NCBI GenBank assembly: GCA_963590165.1
Contig: CAVANO010000002.1
Location: 4,505-68,504 of the forward strand
From: UBA11524 sp963590165
GTDB taxonomy: Bacteria; Bacillota; Clostridia; Christensenellales; Aristaeellaceae
Direction: 5' to 3'
DNA: 64,000 nt
The stretch's first letter is position 1, and each line of letters opens with the position of its first letter. The position numbers were made by a program, and so were the translations under genes. Under the pieces are notes generated by a model. That model made no database searches, had not been told where the DNA came from, and saw only the letters and a program-made list of their open reading frames with translations. Of this stretch, positions 41,600-50,745 are shown in pieces.

Positions 41600-42871
41600 T
41601 TACGAATTGCTTTCCGGCGATTCCTTTTCCTTCTGCCAGATTCTAACCTGCGTCACGCGGCGCTTTTCCATCCTCGTGACCATACCGCGCAGATGCTCCG
41701 TTTCGAAGCGTGCGCCGGTGAAGGGGATGCACCCCATGATTTCGCTGACCCAGCCGCCAACGGTTTCGGCGTTGAAGGTATCCTTCAGACCGAGGCTGTC
41801 AAGCAGCTCCGTCAGTTCCATGCTGCCGTCCACCATGCGTGAGCCGTCGGACATCGTCACGCTTTCCACGGACACGTCATCGTGCTCGTCATAGATTTCG
41901 CCGACAAGCTCCTCCAGCACGTCCTCCATGGTCACGATGCCTTCGGTGCCGCCGAATTCATCCAGGACAATCAGCAGATGCGTCTTTTCCGTCTGGAACA
42001 GCTTGAGCAGCTTGGAAAGCTTCAGCGTCGCCGGTGCATACACAGGCGGCTTCATGAAGCTGGTAATGTCCGTTTCGCCCTCGTGCTGACAGGCGTAAAA
42101 ATCCTTCTCATTCAGGATGCCGACCACGTGATCCATATCCTCATGGTAGACAGGCAGACGCGTATAGCCCGTTTCGCGGAAGAGCTGCGCCGCCTCGTCC
42201 ATGGTCGCGGTATCCTCCAGTGCCGTCACATCCACACGCGGTGTCATGATGTTGAGCACATCGCGGTCATCATTAAATTCAATGACCGAGCGAATCATTT
42301 CGCCCTCATGCACGTCCATGTCACCATCGTTCTGCGCTTCATCGACCATCGTCATGATTTCCTCTTCAACGAGGCTTTCCTCCTGCGCAGGCTTGATGAT
42401 CTTGCCGAGCAGTTTCTTCCACAGCGAGAAGAGCGCGTTGAGCGGCGTTGCAATTGTCCGCAGCACCAGCAGGGGCGTTGCAAACAGCAGCGCAAATTTT
42501 TCCGGATTCTCCTTTGCAATCGCCTTCGGACTGATTTCACTGAAAATCAGCACGATGATGGTCATCACAACCGTGGAAACGGTCGTTGCGATGGATTGGT
42601 TGTTTTTCATCAGCGTCAAAAACAGACCCGTCGCGATGGACGAGGCGCTGATATTAACGATATTGTTGCCGATGAGGATGGTACTCAGCAGCCGGTCGTA
42701 ATTGTCCGCAAGCTCCAGCGCAATCTGCGCCCGCTTGTGACCCGCCTGTGCCTTCGTCTTGAGCTTCACGCGGTTGACCGACGTGAACGCCGTTTCCGAT
42801 GCGGAAAAGAAGGCGGAGAGCGCAACGAGCACGACGATGATGGCGATGGTACCGTATAACTCAGGCGTCAT
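41600..42871 (-). CDS. CNNM/CorC-family protein (DUF21 – CBS pair – CorC domain)
   Basis: 423 aa, often annotated as hemolysin-like. Order: DUF21 membrane domain with three or four helices (SAFFSASETAFTSVNRVKLK; IVNISASSIATGL), two CBS motifs (DRDVLNIMTPRVDVTALE; VVGILNEKDFY), then the C-terminal CorC/transporter-associated domain (DGSMELTELLDSLGL). CNNM relatives move Mg2+ or sense it. First gene of a three-gene operon; its 150-nt leader holds a possible upstream reading frame. Confidence 0.92.
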   Translation of the reverse strand: MTPELYGTIAIIVVLVALSAFFSASETAFTSVNRVKLKTKAQAGHKRAQIALELADNYDRLLSTILIGNNIVNISASSIATGLFLTLMKNNQSIATTVSTVVMTIIVLIFSEISPKAIAKENPEKFALLFATPLLVLRTIATPLNALFSLWKKLLGKIIKPAQEESLVEEEIMTMVDEAQNDGDMDVHEGEMIRSVIEFNDDRDVLNIMTPRVDVTALEDTATMDEAAQLFRETGYTRLPVYHEDMDHVVGILNEKDFYACQHEGETDITSFMKPPVYAPATLKLSKLLKLFQTEKTHLLIVLDEFGGTEGIVTMEDVLEELVGEIYDEHDDVSVESVTMSDGSRMVDGSMELTELLDSLGLKDTFNAETVGGWVSEIMGCIPFTGARFETEHLRGMVTRMEKRRVTQVRIWQKEKESPESNS

Positions 42872-42897
42872 GGAAAATCAAGCATTCCTTTCTATGT

Positions 42898-42987
42898 TCA
42901 CAGACCCACACGGCAAGGAAGAGATGACCCGTCGGGCATGCAAACGTCTGGGAGGCTGATCCACGAAGCCATCACTCCTTTCAGCAT
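42898..42987 (-). other. Possible upstream reading frame in the corC-like leader
   Basis: A 29-codon frame opens at ATG 42987, about 10 nt after the inferred transcription start, and closes with TGA at 42898. It has an internal GTG-ATG pair just behind AAAGGAG. The peptide would be MLKGVMASWISLPDVCMPDG then SSLPCRVGL. The 3' half can pair (CAGAC...GTCTG, ACGG...CCGT). It may be a leader peptide or simply a structured leader. Confidence 0.3.
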
Positions 42988-43003
42988 ATAATGCTTCAAT
43001 CAT

Positions 43004-43032
43004 ATTATAGCATGAACCATAGCAAAAAGCAA
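43004..43032 (-). promoter_or_regulatory. Promoter of the corC-like operon
   Basis: Minus strand TTGCTT (43027-43032), 17-nt spacer, TATAAT (43004-43009). Confidence 0.8.
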
Positions 43033-43136
43033 ATTCTTTCCGACGCGGCTCGTTCGGCCCAAAAAGGCTTGACTTAAAGTTGACTTCAAGTGCTATGATC
43101 TCATTGACCGGAAGAGCGGCCTAGGAGGAATACACG

Positions 43137-43817
43137 ATGAACAGACCCTATATCATTTGCCATATGATGACGGCGGTTGACGGGCGCATTGACTGCGCGA
43201 TGACCGAGCAATTGCCGGGCACAGACGAATACTATCGCACGCTGGACGCCCTCGATGCGCCGACGCGCGTCAGCGGCCGCGTGACTGCGGAGATGGAGAT
43301 GGCGCTGCCGGGCAAGTTCACGAGCGAAACCGTCACGGTGCTCGGCGAGGAGGCTTTTTCCAAAGCTGCTTCTGCTGACGGCTATGAGGTCGTGATTGAC
43401 ACGCACGGTACGCTGCTGTGGGAGAACACCATGGACGAAGGGCGTCCGCTGCTGATTGTGACGAGCGAACAAGTCAGCCGTGGATACCTGACCTACCTCG
43501 ATTCCCAGCAGATTTCATGGATTGCCTGCGGGAAGGCGCATGTTGATCTGCCGCGTGCCTGCGCAATTCTCGCGGACGAATTCGGCGTAAAGCGCATGGC
43601 AGTTGTCGGCGGCGGTCACATTAACGCTGGCTTCCTCGCGGACAATCTGCTCGATGAGGTCAGCCTGCTCATCGGCGCTGGCATCGACGGGCGCGGCGGC
43701 ATGTGCGCCGTGTTCGACGGGCTGCCCATGAATCGCCCTGTCACGCCGCTGAAGCTTGAGCACGTAGATCCGTTTGACAGCGGCGCGGTCTGGCTCCGCT
43801 ACAGCGTGATGAAATAA
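43137..43817 (+). CDS. RibD C-terminal-domain reductase (dihydrofolate-reductase fold)
   Basis: 226 aa. The N-terminus PYIICHMMTAVDGRID matches the start of RibD-C domains, and VKRMAVVGGGHINAGFL is the NADPH-binding glycine segment; LIGAGIDGRGG follows. No deaminase domain is fused, so it acts either in flavin synthesis with a separate deaminase or, as common for stand-alone copies, as a general NAD(P)H-dependent reductase. AGGAGGAATACACG precedes ATG 43137. It lies 13 nt before the carboxymuconolactone decarboxylase-like gene. Confidence 0.88.
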   Translation: MNRPYIICHMMTAVDGRIDCAMTEQLPGTDEYYRTLDALDAPTRVSGRVTAEMEMALPGKFTSETVTVLGEEAFSKAASADGYEVVIDTHGTLLWENTMDEGRPLLIVTSEQVSRGYLTYLDSQQISWIACGKAHVDLPRACAILADEFGVKRMAVVGGGHINAGFLADNLLDEVSLLIGAGIDGRGGMCAVFDGLPMNRPVTPLKLEHVDPFDSGAVWLRYSVMK

Positions 43818-43830
43818 GGAGGTCATCATC

Positions 43831-44171
43831 ATGGAAAAAAACTTGAAAAAATCGTTCAGACTGCCGGCAGAAACGCGCTCGGCGAATTTGCGCCCGATTT
43901 CGCGCATTACAACGACGACATCCTCTTCGGTGAAAACTGGAACAACACCGATATCGACCTGAAGACACGCAGCATCATCACCGTTGTCGCGCTGATGGCA
44001 CAGGGCATTACGGATTCGTCCCTGAAATTCCACCTGCAGAACGCGAAGAATCACGGCGTCACGCAAAAGGAAATCGCCGCCATCATCACGCATGTCGCGT
44101 TCTATGCCGGCTGGCCGAAGGGCTGGGCAGTATTCAATCTCGCCAAGCAGGTTTGGAACCCGGAGGAATAA
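43831..44171 (+). pseudogene. Carboxymuconolactone decarboxylase-family protein, frameshifted at codon 3-4
   Basis: ATG 43831 is preceded by AAGGAGGTCATCATC. Read straight, the frame stops after 43 codons. A -1 shift in the A7 tract (43835-43841) restores a full CMD protein: MEKKLEKIVQTAGRNALGEF, then DILFGENWNNTDIDLKTRSI, KFHLQNAKNHGVTQKEIAA and THVAFYAGWPKGWAVFNLAK, ending at 44171. The junction codons A-AAA-AAC are a canonical -1 slippery heptamer in the right phase, but a lost A in an A8 run (natural or from sequencing) is the simpler reading. CMD proteins are small redox or peroxidase-like enzymes with a CxxC pair; no CxxC is visible in this one. Confidence 0.85.
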
Positions 44172-44328
44172 AAGACGCTTCACCATGACATGCAGAAAAC
44201 CTTTGACAGGCTGTATGCCGACAGCAAAAACGGTGAAGTTCACACACATAGAGCACCACTTGCACGGCGTTTTAGCACCACCGTCTCGGACGTGAAAGCT
44301 AGTGACAGATCGTAGCCGCTTTTGTTTG
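44172..44328. other. Intergenic boundary of the restriction island
   Basis: 157 nt between convergent genes. It holds a short TGTTTG/CAAACA stem near 44322-44339 that could weakly terminate the minus-strand operon. No direct repeat of the tRNA-Ala 3' end, and no integrase remnant, was found here. Confidence 0.4.
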
Positions 44329-46251
44329 TCAAGCAAACAGGGTTGACACATATTTTTTGAATTTGTCGACATTCGTAAAGAACTGATAGCCAGCATCACG
44401 TGCTGCATCCTGAAGATTTTTATCGGGATTCAGCAGTAACGCTAAAGGTGGCGTGAGTCCTTCCTGAATGCCATTAGGCCAGGCTAGATCAAGAATATAC
44501 ACATCGCCGGAATCGTGATCGACAATCTCTTGATTGCGTGTTCCCTGTTTCAAATGCTGTTCCTTGAGCCAGTCATCAATGGCAGAAATCTCATCATCAC
44601 CATCATCCACTACAATCGGCGCTGCTGATGCCGAAGAAACAACAGGCGTAGAAATCAGGCTACCATTGTTCAATGAATCCAGCAGCTTGTTTGCAGCTTC
44701 AGCGAGTAGCTCTCTGCGTTTTGCAAGAAACTTCTCGTAGTTTTCAATCTTCCAGAACTCTGGATCCATCGGGATCCAATGCGACTCAACAGCACCAGGC
44801 GTAGCGGCCACATACTGAGGCATGTAATCCGAGGTAAGCCGATCAGAAATCTTATCGTTCGTTCCCTTCGTCAAAAAGGCGTAGTTTGCTAGTGCATTGA
44901 CCATTGACTTGGTCATACCAGCATCATAAAGGCGTCTCTTCGGGAAGATGTGATGAAGCTCGAGAGTTGTATTTCTCCCTAGCAATGTGTTATTCAGCTC
45001 AATACCAGTCCCCCAATCACGTGCGTGATAGACTCTGGTAAGCATGTAGAGGAGCGGATAAAATCTGCTGCCAGTCGACCAGGTCCAGAAATCTTCTGGC
45101 CTAATCCGAAGGTCACCACGCTGCTGACGAAGCAAGCGAATTAAGCCATCAATGCCTTGGCCTTCCTTGAGCACATTAAGGTCTTGATTCAGAACACTTT
45201 CAATAGAACCTGCATAACGTCCCCAAAGGAAAGAATGGACATACCAGTACATCAGGCGGTTCCATTCTGCATCTGTCATAGCTACTTTGCCTTTGCTTTT
45301 CATATATCCGATCATTGTAGCAATAGCAAAGACGCCGGTCATCACACGAGCATTATTGAGTCCTAGACGCGAAGCAATCTGATCCAAGCATGAACCGATC
45401 ATCTTATCGACAACAGGAACGGCAGTCTTAATTTTTTCAATTGGCTCATTCCCAAGATGCACGAAAAAAGGCTGCATGGTTAGATAGATCGTAATACAGC
45501 GAAGAAGCCAATCCATGGTAAAGGAATAGCCTGCTCTGCTGTATTTTGCAAGGACTGCCCGCAACACATTGCGGCCTTCTTTCCATTGACCGCAAATCTT
45601 TGCTAGCGCAAGATCTCCCTTGCTCAGTTTCGTTCCGCCGGAGTTGACGTTATTGAAAATCTCTACGACCTCGTCAATGTTTTTCTCGCTGGTGACAATT
45701 TCTACATTCATGTTGAGATTGCGGATGCCATCAAGCTGCGTAAGGCTTTTCCAATGTTGCGTCCAGTATGCAGTACTTTCCGGTGTTTTTTCCAGTTTGC
45801 TTTGCATGAAGTTGCCGAGTCCAATCATGAGAAACTCGGTTACATTAATCCATGCGGGGTTGCCGCTCATTTTTTGAGGTGCATAGAACTCGAACGTTTC
45901 GGTTTCTACATTAAAATACAGGTTTGTGAAAGCGGAAGCGTTGCCCTCAAAGAACGCTGGCGGTTTACCCCGAAATACGCCATATAGAGAAGTCACCCGT
46001 TGCTGTCCATCGAGAATCATATTCACATTGCCCGCAGTCAATGTACCGTCGCCGCGTGCTAAATCAGGGTCTGTTGCTGTATTCCAAACGAGCAGTTCAC
46101 CAATCGGGTAGCCGCGATAAAGGGAATACATCAGTTTTCGAACCTGATCTCGATTCCAGACATAACCACGCTGGAAAACCGGGAGAGCAAAGGAACCATT
46201 ATCGATTTGGGACAAAATTTCGCCAATATTGTTTGCCATGCTGTTTGCCAT
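44329..46251 (-). CDS. DUF262–DUF1524 protein (GmrSD-like nuclease)
   Basis: 640 aa. N-terminal DUF262 (ParB/sulfiredoxin-like NTPase) with FQRGYVWNRDQVRKLM and the hallmark ILDGQQRVTSL near residue 85; the C-terminal half has TTLELHHIFPKRRLYD near 430, a His-Me/HNH-type nuclease motif of DUF1524. The extreme C-terminus (about 560-640) is an added polar region. GmrSD proteins cleave modified phage DNA (type IV restriction). Codon use and GC are visibly lower than in neighbours, suggesting transfer. AGGTTAAC with GGAGG precedes ATG 46251. Last gene of the four-gene restriction operon. Confidence 0.85.
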   Translation of the reverse strand: MANSMANNIGEILSQIDNGSFALPVFQRGYVWNRDQVRKLMYSLYRGYPIGELLVWNTATDPDLARGDGTLTAGNVNMILDGQQRVTSLYGVFRGKPPAFFEGNASAFTNLYFNVETETFEFYAPQKMSGNPAWINVTEFLMIGLGNFMQSKLEKTPESTAYWTQHWKSLTQLDGIRNLNMNVEIVTSEKNIDEVVEIFNNVNSGGTKLSKGDLALAKICGQWKEGRNVLRAVLAKYSRAGYSFTMDWLLRCITIYLTMQPFFVHLGNEPIEKIKTAVPVVDKMIGSCLDQIASRLGLNNARVMTGVFAIATMIGYMKSKGKVAMTDAEWNRLMYWYVHSFLWGRYAGSIESVLNQDLNVLKEGQGIDGLIRLLRQQRGDLRIRPEDFWTWSTGSRFYPLLYMLTRVYHARDWGTGIELNNTLLGRNTTLELHHIFPKRRLYDAGMTKSMVNALANYAFLTKGTNDKISDRLTSDYMPQYVAATPGAVESHWIPMDPEFWKIENYEKFLAKRRELLAEAANKLLDSLNNGSLISTPVVSSASAAPIVVDDGDDEISAIDDWLKEQHLKQGTRNQEIVDHDSGDVYILDLAWPNGIQEGLTPPLALLLNPDKNLQDAARDAGYQFFTNVDKFKKYVSTLFA

Positions 46252-46271
46252 GCCGTTAACCTCCGCGCGTT

Positions 46272-49217
46272 TTATTTCAGCTTCACGAACCCGTTCTCAA
46301 AGCAATCCGGGAAGGCAAACATCTTCACGCCGCCTTCAAAGCGGATATAGATATACTTCTTGGCTGCGTCAATCTTCGTAACGACGCCTGCACCTAAAGT
46401 GGGAGACTTGTGAACGACCTGTGTGCCAGGACCGACATGACTGACGTCCACCTTGATTTTCGGCTGAGCGACGGGCATGCTGAGCCCTGATCTGCCTGCA
46501 GGCGTGATGGGGCGCGGCGGCACAACCGGCTGCGGATTCTGACGGATGGGTGCACTGCTGACAGGAGTCTGCGGCTTTACGATGGGTGCTGTAGGCTTGG
46601 GCTGAGGCTTCGGTGCGATGGGCTGACGTGCAGCTGCAGAACGCTTCGGCTTGCTGACTTCCATGCTCTTCTGCTGCGCACCAAACATCTCGTCGAATTC
46701 CTCTTTGCGGAGCACGGTGTCCCAGCCGCCGACATTCTGCTCATCTTCGTGACGGTTGATGCCCGTGTAGTCAAGGCTGCTGTCCTCGTAGCGCTTGAAC
46801 TGCCAGATGGCCTGATTCATGGTCTCGCCGTTGAACACATTCAGCGAGCAGAGCAGGTCGAAGTCCTTTACGTCCAGACCGGTCGTCAATTTGAAGAGCT
46901 TCGGCTCAAGCAGCGTGATGACATCCTTCAGGCACTTCTCGCGGTATTCCGACAGGTACATGAACACAGGAACACGGGTGGCAAACTTAATCAACTTCTC
47001 CTGAATCTGCTTGCGCTTGCTCTTGAGCTCCTTCTCCTGCTCAGAGATTTCCTTCTTCTCCTTGGGCGTCAGGTTGTCGCCCTTTTCCTTTTTGGCTTTC
47101 TTGATGGCGTCGCTCTTGTTGATGATGGTTTGAATGTCTGCATTCAGGCTGCGGAAGCCCTCAATCTTCATCAGCGCGTCCATGGCTTCCTTGTTGTTCA
47201 TCAGGCGCGTCAGCGTGTCGTTATCCACGTTCACAAGCAGGGCAGACTCCCAGCGCTTTGCCAGCAAGGTGGCAGAGGTGCCGGCAGTCGTGAAGTCGAG
47301 AATGTCCTCGGCGGAGATGTTCGTCATCTTCGCGCCGTCATACGCCAGAACGGGCAGGAACTTGATGAATTCGCCCACGTTCGCTTCCGGGTCGCTGTCC
47401 TTGCTGTTGAGCTGGCAGGCGTAGTCGGCAATCTGATGCAGCGCACGGTCAAGCGCAAAGTCGAACACATAGCAATCGCGCTTCATGATGACGGAATTGC
47501 CTGCTTCGTCCTTGACTGTCCACGGTGACTGCACACGGAATGCCGTCTGGAAGTAGGTTTCCGGCGACTTCAGATTTCGGAGCATAAACACGCCGCTCCA
47601 CGGGCGCACAGTAACGCCGGTGGTCAGTTTGCCGCAGGACAGCGTAATCGTCTTGGTGGCGAGCGGATCGCCCATGGCATTCTGAACAGGTGTCAGCGCA
47701 TCCAGACCGATTCCTGCCTTCGTGCCGGCACACACGACTATCTCATAATCCTGATAGAAGGTATTCGACCTTTCTTTGAGCAGGTTTTTCATGGCGTAGC
47801 AGCTAGCGACATTCGGCAGAAACCACAGTGTATGCTGCAGCACGCCGAGCAGACGCGAGTCGGAATACGGCATCGGCGGCTTCTCGCCGACCTTCATTTC
47901 TTCGAGGGTTGACGGGAGATACGAACCGCGCATCAGGTTCAGCCACTTCTGGACTTCGTCCTTGAACTTGAAATGCGCGTTTTCAACCTGCCCCTTCGGA
48001 TATTCAGCAGAGAAAAAGACATTCAGGTCGAACTCGTCAAATTCACCTTCCTGCGCGACATGGCGAATCGCATCCGGAATGCGGTAGGTCATCATAATCA
48101 TCCGGGGCAGCGCCGCATAGGGGTTATTCGAGCCAACCCAATCCGCCTTTGCCTTCTGTTCGTCGGAATACGTCCAGTTGAAAATCTGCTCCTCGATGAA
48201 TTCGCCGCTGTTGATGGCGCGGAAAGGCGTGCCGGACAGATAGAGATAGTACGAGGTCGTGATGGGCAGCCACGTTTCGTTGATGGCGTTGTCGGCTTCT
48301 TCTTCCTTGTACTGCTCAACGTTGAAGTCGGCAGTCTGCTCGTCATCGGGTATTTCAAAGAGCTTCTTGGCGTTCTCGCGCCATGCGCCGAAATGGTACT
48401 CGTCGAAGACGACCAAATCCCAGTTGATATCATGGATGAACTGATTCTTCGCCTTGATGCCGCCGGCTTCGTTGGTGCCGAGCAAATCCTGGAAGGAGCC
48501 GAACACGACCATCGGCCGCGACTTGTCCGCATGGGCAAACTGCCAGTCGATGCTGACATCGTTGTTGTGCGCGTCCTTGTTGGAGATGAACTGCCAGCCC
48601 TCGAAGTCGACATGGGTCATCAGGTCTTCGCGCCAGGCGGATTCAACGGCAGGCTTGAACGTCAGCACGAGCACGCGCCGAAAGCCCATCTTCTTTGCCA
48701 GCTGATAGGCGGCGAACGTCTTGCCGAAGCGCATCTTGGCATTCCAGAGGAACTTGGGCGAACCGCTGGGGTCATCGTTCTTGGCGGATTTGAAATAGCG
48801 AATCGTGTCCTGCACGGCATGGTACTGTTCGGGACGCATGGTAAAGTCGGCGCTGCGGTTCTCAAGATTCTCGATGCCGTCGCGCACGGCGATGCAAGCT
48901 GCCTTGACATCATTGACGGTGCAGCGGAACCACTCGTTGCGGTCTTCGCCGGCGTTGAGCTGCAGGAAGCCCCTGCGCCGAAGCACAGCATGCACGTCAT
49001 GGTCGGTGAAGCAGCTGCCATCCGGGCGCATGGCGCTGAAAACCATCTCGGTGCGGTGGGGCATGCCGCTGGTGTGCAGCTGTTCGTTGATGCGTGTTTC
49101 CACATCGCGGTCGGTGAAGCCCACCTTCAGATAGCCGAGGTGATTGCCGGGGATGCTGTAGGCGTAGATGGTGGGCGTAACGGCAGGGCGGCTGGAAAAG
49201 AAGATGTCGTCGGGCAT
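46272..49217 (-). CDS. Restriction helicase with N-terminal GIY-YIG (T5orf172) domain
   Basis: 981 aa. Residues about 15-110 are a T5orf172/GIY-YIG-type nuclease domain (IYAYSIPGNHLGYLKVGFTD then RDVETRINEQL). An SF2 helicase follows: motif I KMRFGKTFAA near 165, motif II VVFDEYHFG near 272, motif III YLSGTPFRA near 327, and TKTITLSCGKLTTGVTV with FQTAFRVQSPW for motifs V-VI. A coiled, Lys/Glu-rich stretch (KKAKKEKGDNLTPKEKKEIS) and a Pro-rich linker lead to a C-terminal SH3-like tail. Its start overlaps the methyltransferase stop by 1 nt. It would be the DNA-translocating, cleaving subunit of the restriction system. Confidence 0.85.
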   Translation of the reverse strand: MPDDIFFSSRPAVTPTIYAYSIPGNHLGYLKVGFTDRDVETRINEQLHTSGMPHRTEMVFSAMRPDGSCFTDHDVHAVLRRRGFLQLNAGEDRNEWFRCTVNDVKAACIAVRDGIENLENRSADFTMRPEQYHAVQDTIRYFKSAKNDDPSGSPKFLWNAKMRFGKTFAAYQLAKKMGFRRVLVLTFKPAVESAWREDLMTHVDFEGWQFISNKDAHNNDVSIDWQFAHADKSRPMVVFGSFQDLLGTNEAGGIKAKNQFIHDINWDLVVFDEYHFGAWRENAKKLFEIPDDEQTADFNVEQYKEEEADNAINETWLPITTSYYLYLSGTPFRAINSGEFIEEQIFNWTYSDEQKAKADWVGSNNPYAALPRMIMMTYRIPDAIRHVAQEGEFDEFDLNVFFSAEYPKGQVENAHFKFKDEVQKWLNLMRGSYLPSTLEEMKVGEKPPMPYSDSRLLGVLQHTLWFLPNVASCYAMKNLLKERSNTFYQDYEIVVCAGTKAGIGLDALTPVQNAMGDPLATKTITLSCGKLTTGVTVRPWSGVFMLRNLKSPETYFQTAFRVQSPWTVKDEAGNSVIMKRDCYVFDFALDRALHQIADYACQLNSKDSDPEANVGEFIKFLPVLAYDGAKMTNISAEDILDFTTAGTSATLLAKRWESALLVNVDNDTLTRLMNNKEAMDALMKIEGFRSLNADIQTIINKSDAIKKAKKEKGDNLTPKEKKEISEQEKELKSKRKQIQEKLIKFATRVPVFMYLSEYREKCLKDVITLLEPKLFKLTTGLDVKDFDLLCSLNVFNGETMNQAIWQFKRYEDSSLDYTGINRHEDEQNVGGWDTVLRKEEFDEMFGAQQKSMEVSKPKRSAAARQPIAPKPQPKPTAPIVKPQTPVSSAPIRQNPQPVVPPRPITPAGRSGLSMPVAQPKIKVDVSHVGPGTQVVHKSPTLGAGVVTKIDAAKKYIYIRFEGGVKMFAFPDCFENGFVKLK

Positions 49218-50745
49218 TACTTGTCGCCTCCGTTCAAATCCATCGGCTTAATCATGGAATCAATAAAAGCGATTTCTTCAGCGGTCAAGTCGTATTTGGC
49301 GTACAGCTCTTCGTCTGTCCAGGGCTTGGAGAAGTCTTGAAGAGGAACGAGAGAATAGACTTTTTTGAGCGCATGTTGAGTTGGTTTGCACAGCATTACG
49401 AGAAAACGGAATAGTTTTGTTGCAATATATGACATCACATTACTACACTCTTCGGGGGTGCTGAAAGGACCTATTACAACATTCGTTTCTGTGCAAACAC
49501 TACCCTTATCTCCAAAGAAAGGCTTCCCTAATATCTGATGTGGAAATGCATCGCTTCCACTACCAGCTGCAGAAATAAACACCTTATATTTATCAATTAG
49601 CGCTTGATTCTTCTCTATTTCATTTCTATGGACATATCCTTTGCTTTTGTTTCCGTATAAAACAACGGTATCATTGGTTGATACATCAGTTCCAGAAAAA
49701 GTCGTTCCAAGTCCAAATGGTTTTTGAGAACTAACCAATGAATCAAAAGTTCCTTTTTTTCATCAGCTAACAATGTTTTCTTGTATATATCAACAGCCTC
49801 ATTATACCGAATAAAGACATCTAATTTGCCATCAAGCAAAGGTCTAACCTCTGTGATGCCGACTTGATTTCCTTTATGCGTTGTAATTGCACAATCTCCT
49901 TTGTTATCGCGATCCCAAAAAAAGTAACAAATACCACCCTTTATTTGAACGCCTGGAAAGCAATCAGATGCTTCTGGATAATCATGAATTTCTCTGATGC
50001 TTCGATCATGAAGCATTTCATCCCTAAAAGAATCAAGACCAAAACCACCTGTAAACCAACGAGCTGGAATAATCATCGTAATATATTTGGGCTTTAATTT
50101 CTTTGCTTGTGTAACAAAACGATTATACATAGGAATGGCTTGAACGCCAGACCCTCCAGTACTCAGCTGATACGGCGGATTACTAATAATCACATCAAAC
50201 TTCATGCCAAACAAGTCCTCCGGATTTGCTGTGTGAATCCATTCATACGCATGGGTCTCCAATCCCTCTCCGCGGTCATATTCGCTCTTGCTCGCGCCGC
50301 AGTAGATGCACTTGCCGTCTGCCCAGGTGTGCGGTGTGCGGCGGAAGCGGATGTTGCCTTCCGCACGGTCAAATTTCGTCACAGAAAAGGCGCTGTTCGG
50401 GTATTTCGAACAGTACAGGCTCCGGCGCGCCAGCAGGCTCGTCAGCTCCGTAATCGCGATGCCGTACAGCTGCTTCTTGAAGATGTGGTCAACGCGCTCC
50501 TGCAGGTCGGGAATCTGCTTTTCCAGCCCTTTCAGCAGCCGCCTTGCAATTTCACGCAAAAAAACGCCGCTCTTCGTGGCAGGGTCCAGGAACGTGGTGT
50601 CGGGGTTGCTGAAAAGCTCCTGCGGCAGCATGTCCAGCATCTTGTTGACCACGTCCGGCGGCGTGAACACCTCATCGTTGGAGAGGTTCGCCAAGCTCGA
50701 CAGCACGTCAGGGTTGTAATTGGCACGAATCAGATCAATCGCCAT
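49217..50745 (-). CDS. Eco57I-type adenine-N6 DNA methyltransferase, interrupted by one frameshift
   Basis: Motif I FLDPATKSGVF lies at residues 53-63 and catalytic motif IV VIISNPPYQLS near 187-196; motif X-like NDEVFTPPDVV lies at the N-terminus. The frame from ATG 50745 (AGGAGGC upstream) goes out of register at an A7 tract (49754-49760), after LLADEKK. A -1 shift restores the family sequence GTFDSLVSSQKPFGLGTTF and the remaining about 170 residues to the stop at 49217. The site A-AAA-AAG is the classic bacterial slippery heptamer. If not an error, the enzyme is phase-variable or made by frameshifting. The C-terminal, AT-rich half probably carries target recognition. Confidence 0.82.

Noticed and set aside
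42898..43000. M-box (Mg2+ riboswitch) in the corC-like leader
   Set aside because: The conserved M-box core sequences that I know are not present.
44172..44328. Duplicate of the tRNA-Ala 3' end as an attachment site of the restriction island
   Set aside because: No matching segment was found at the far boundary.
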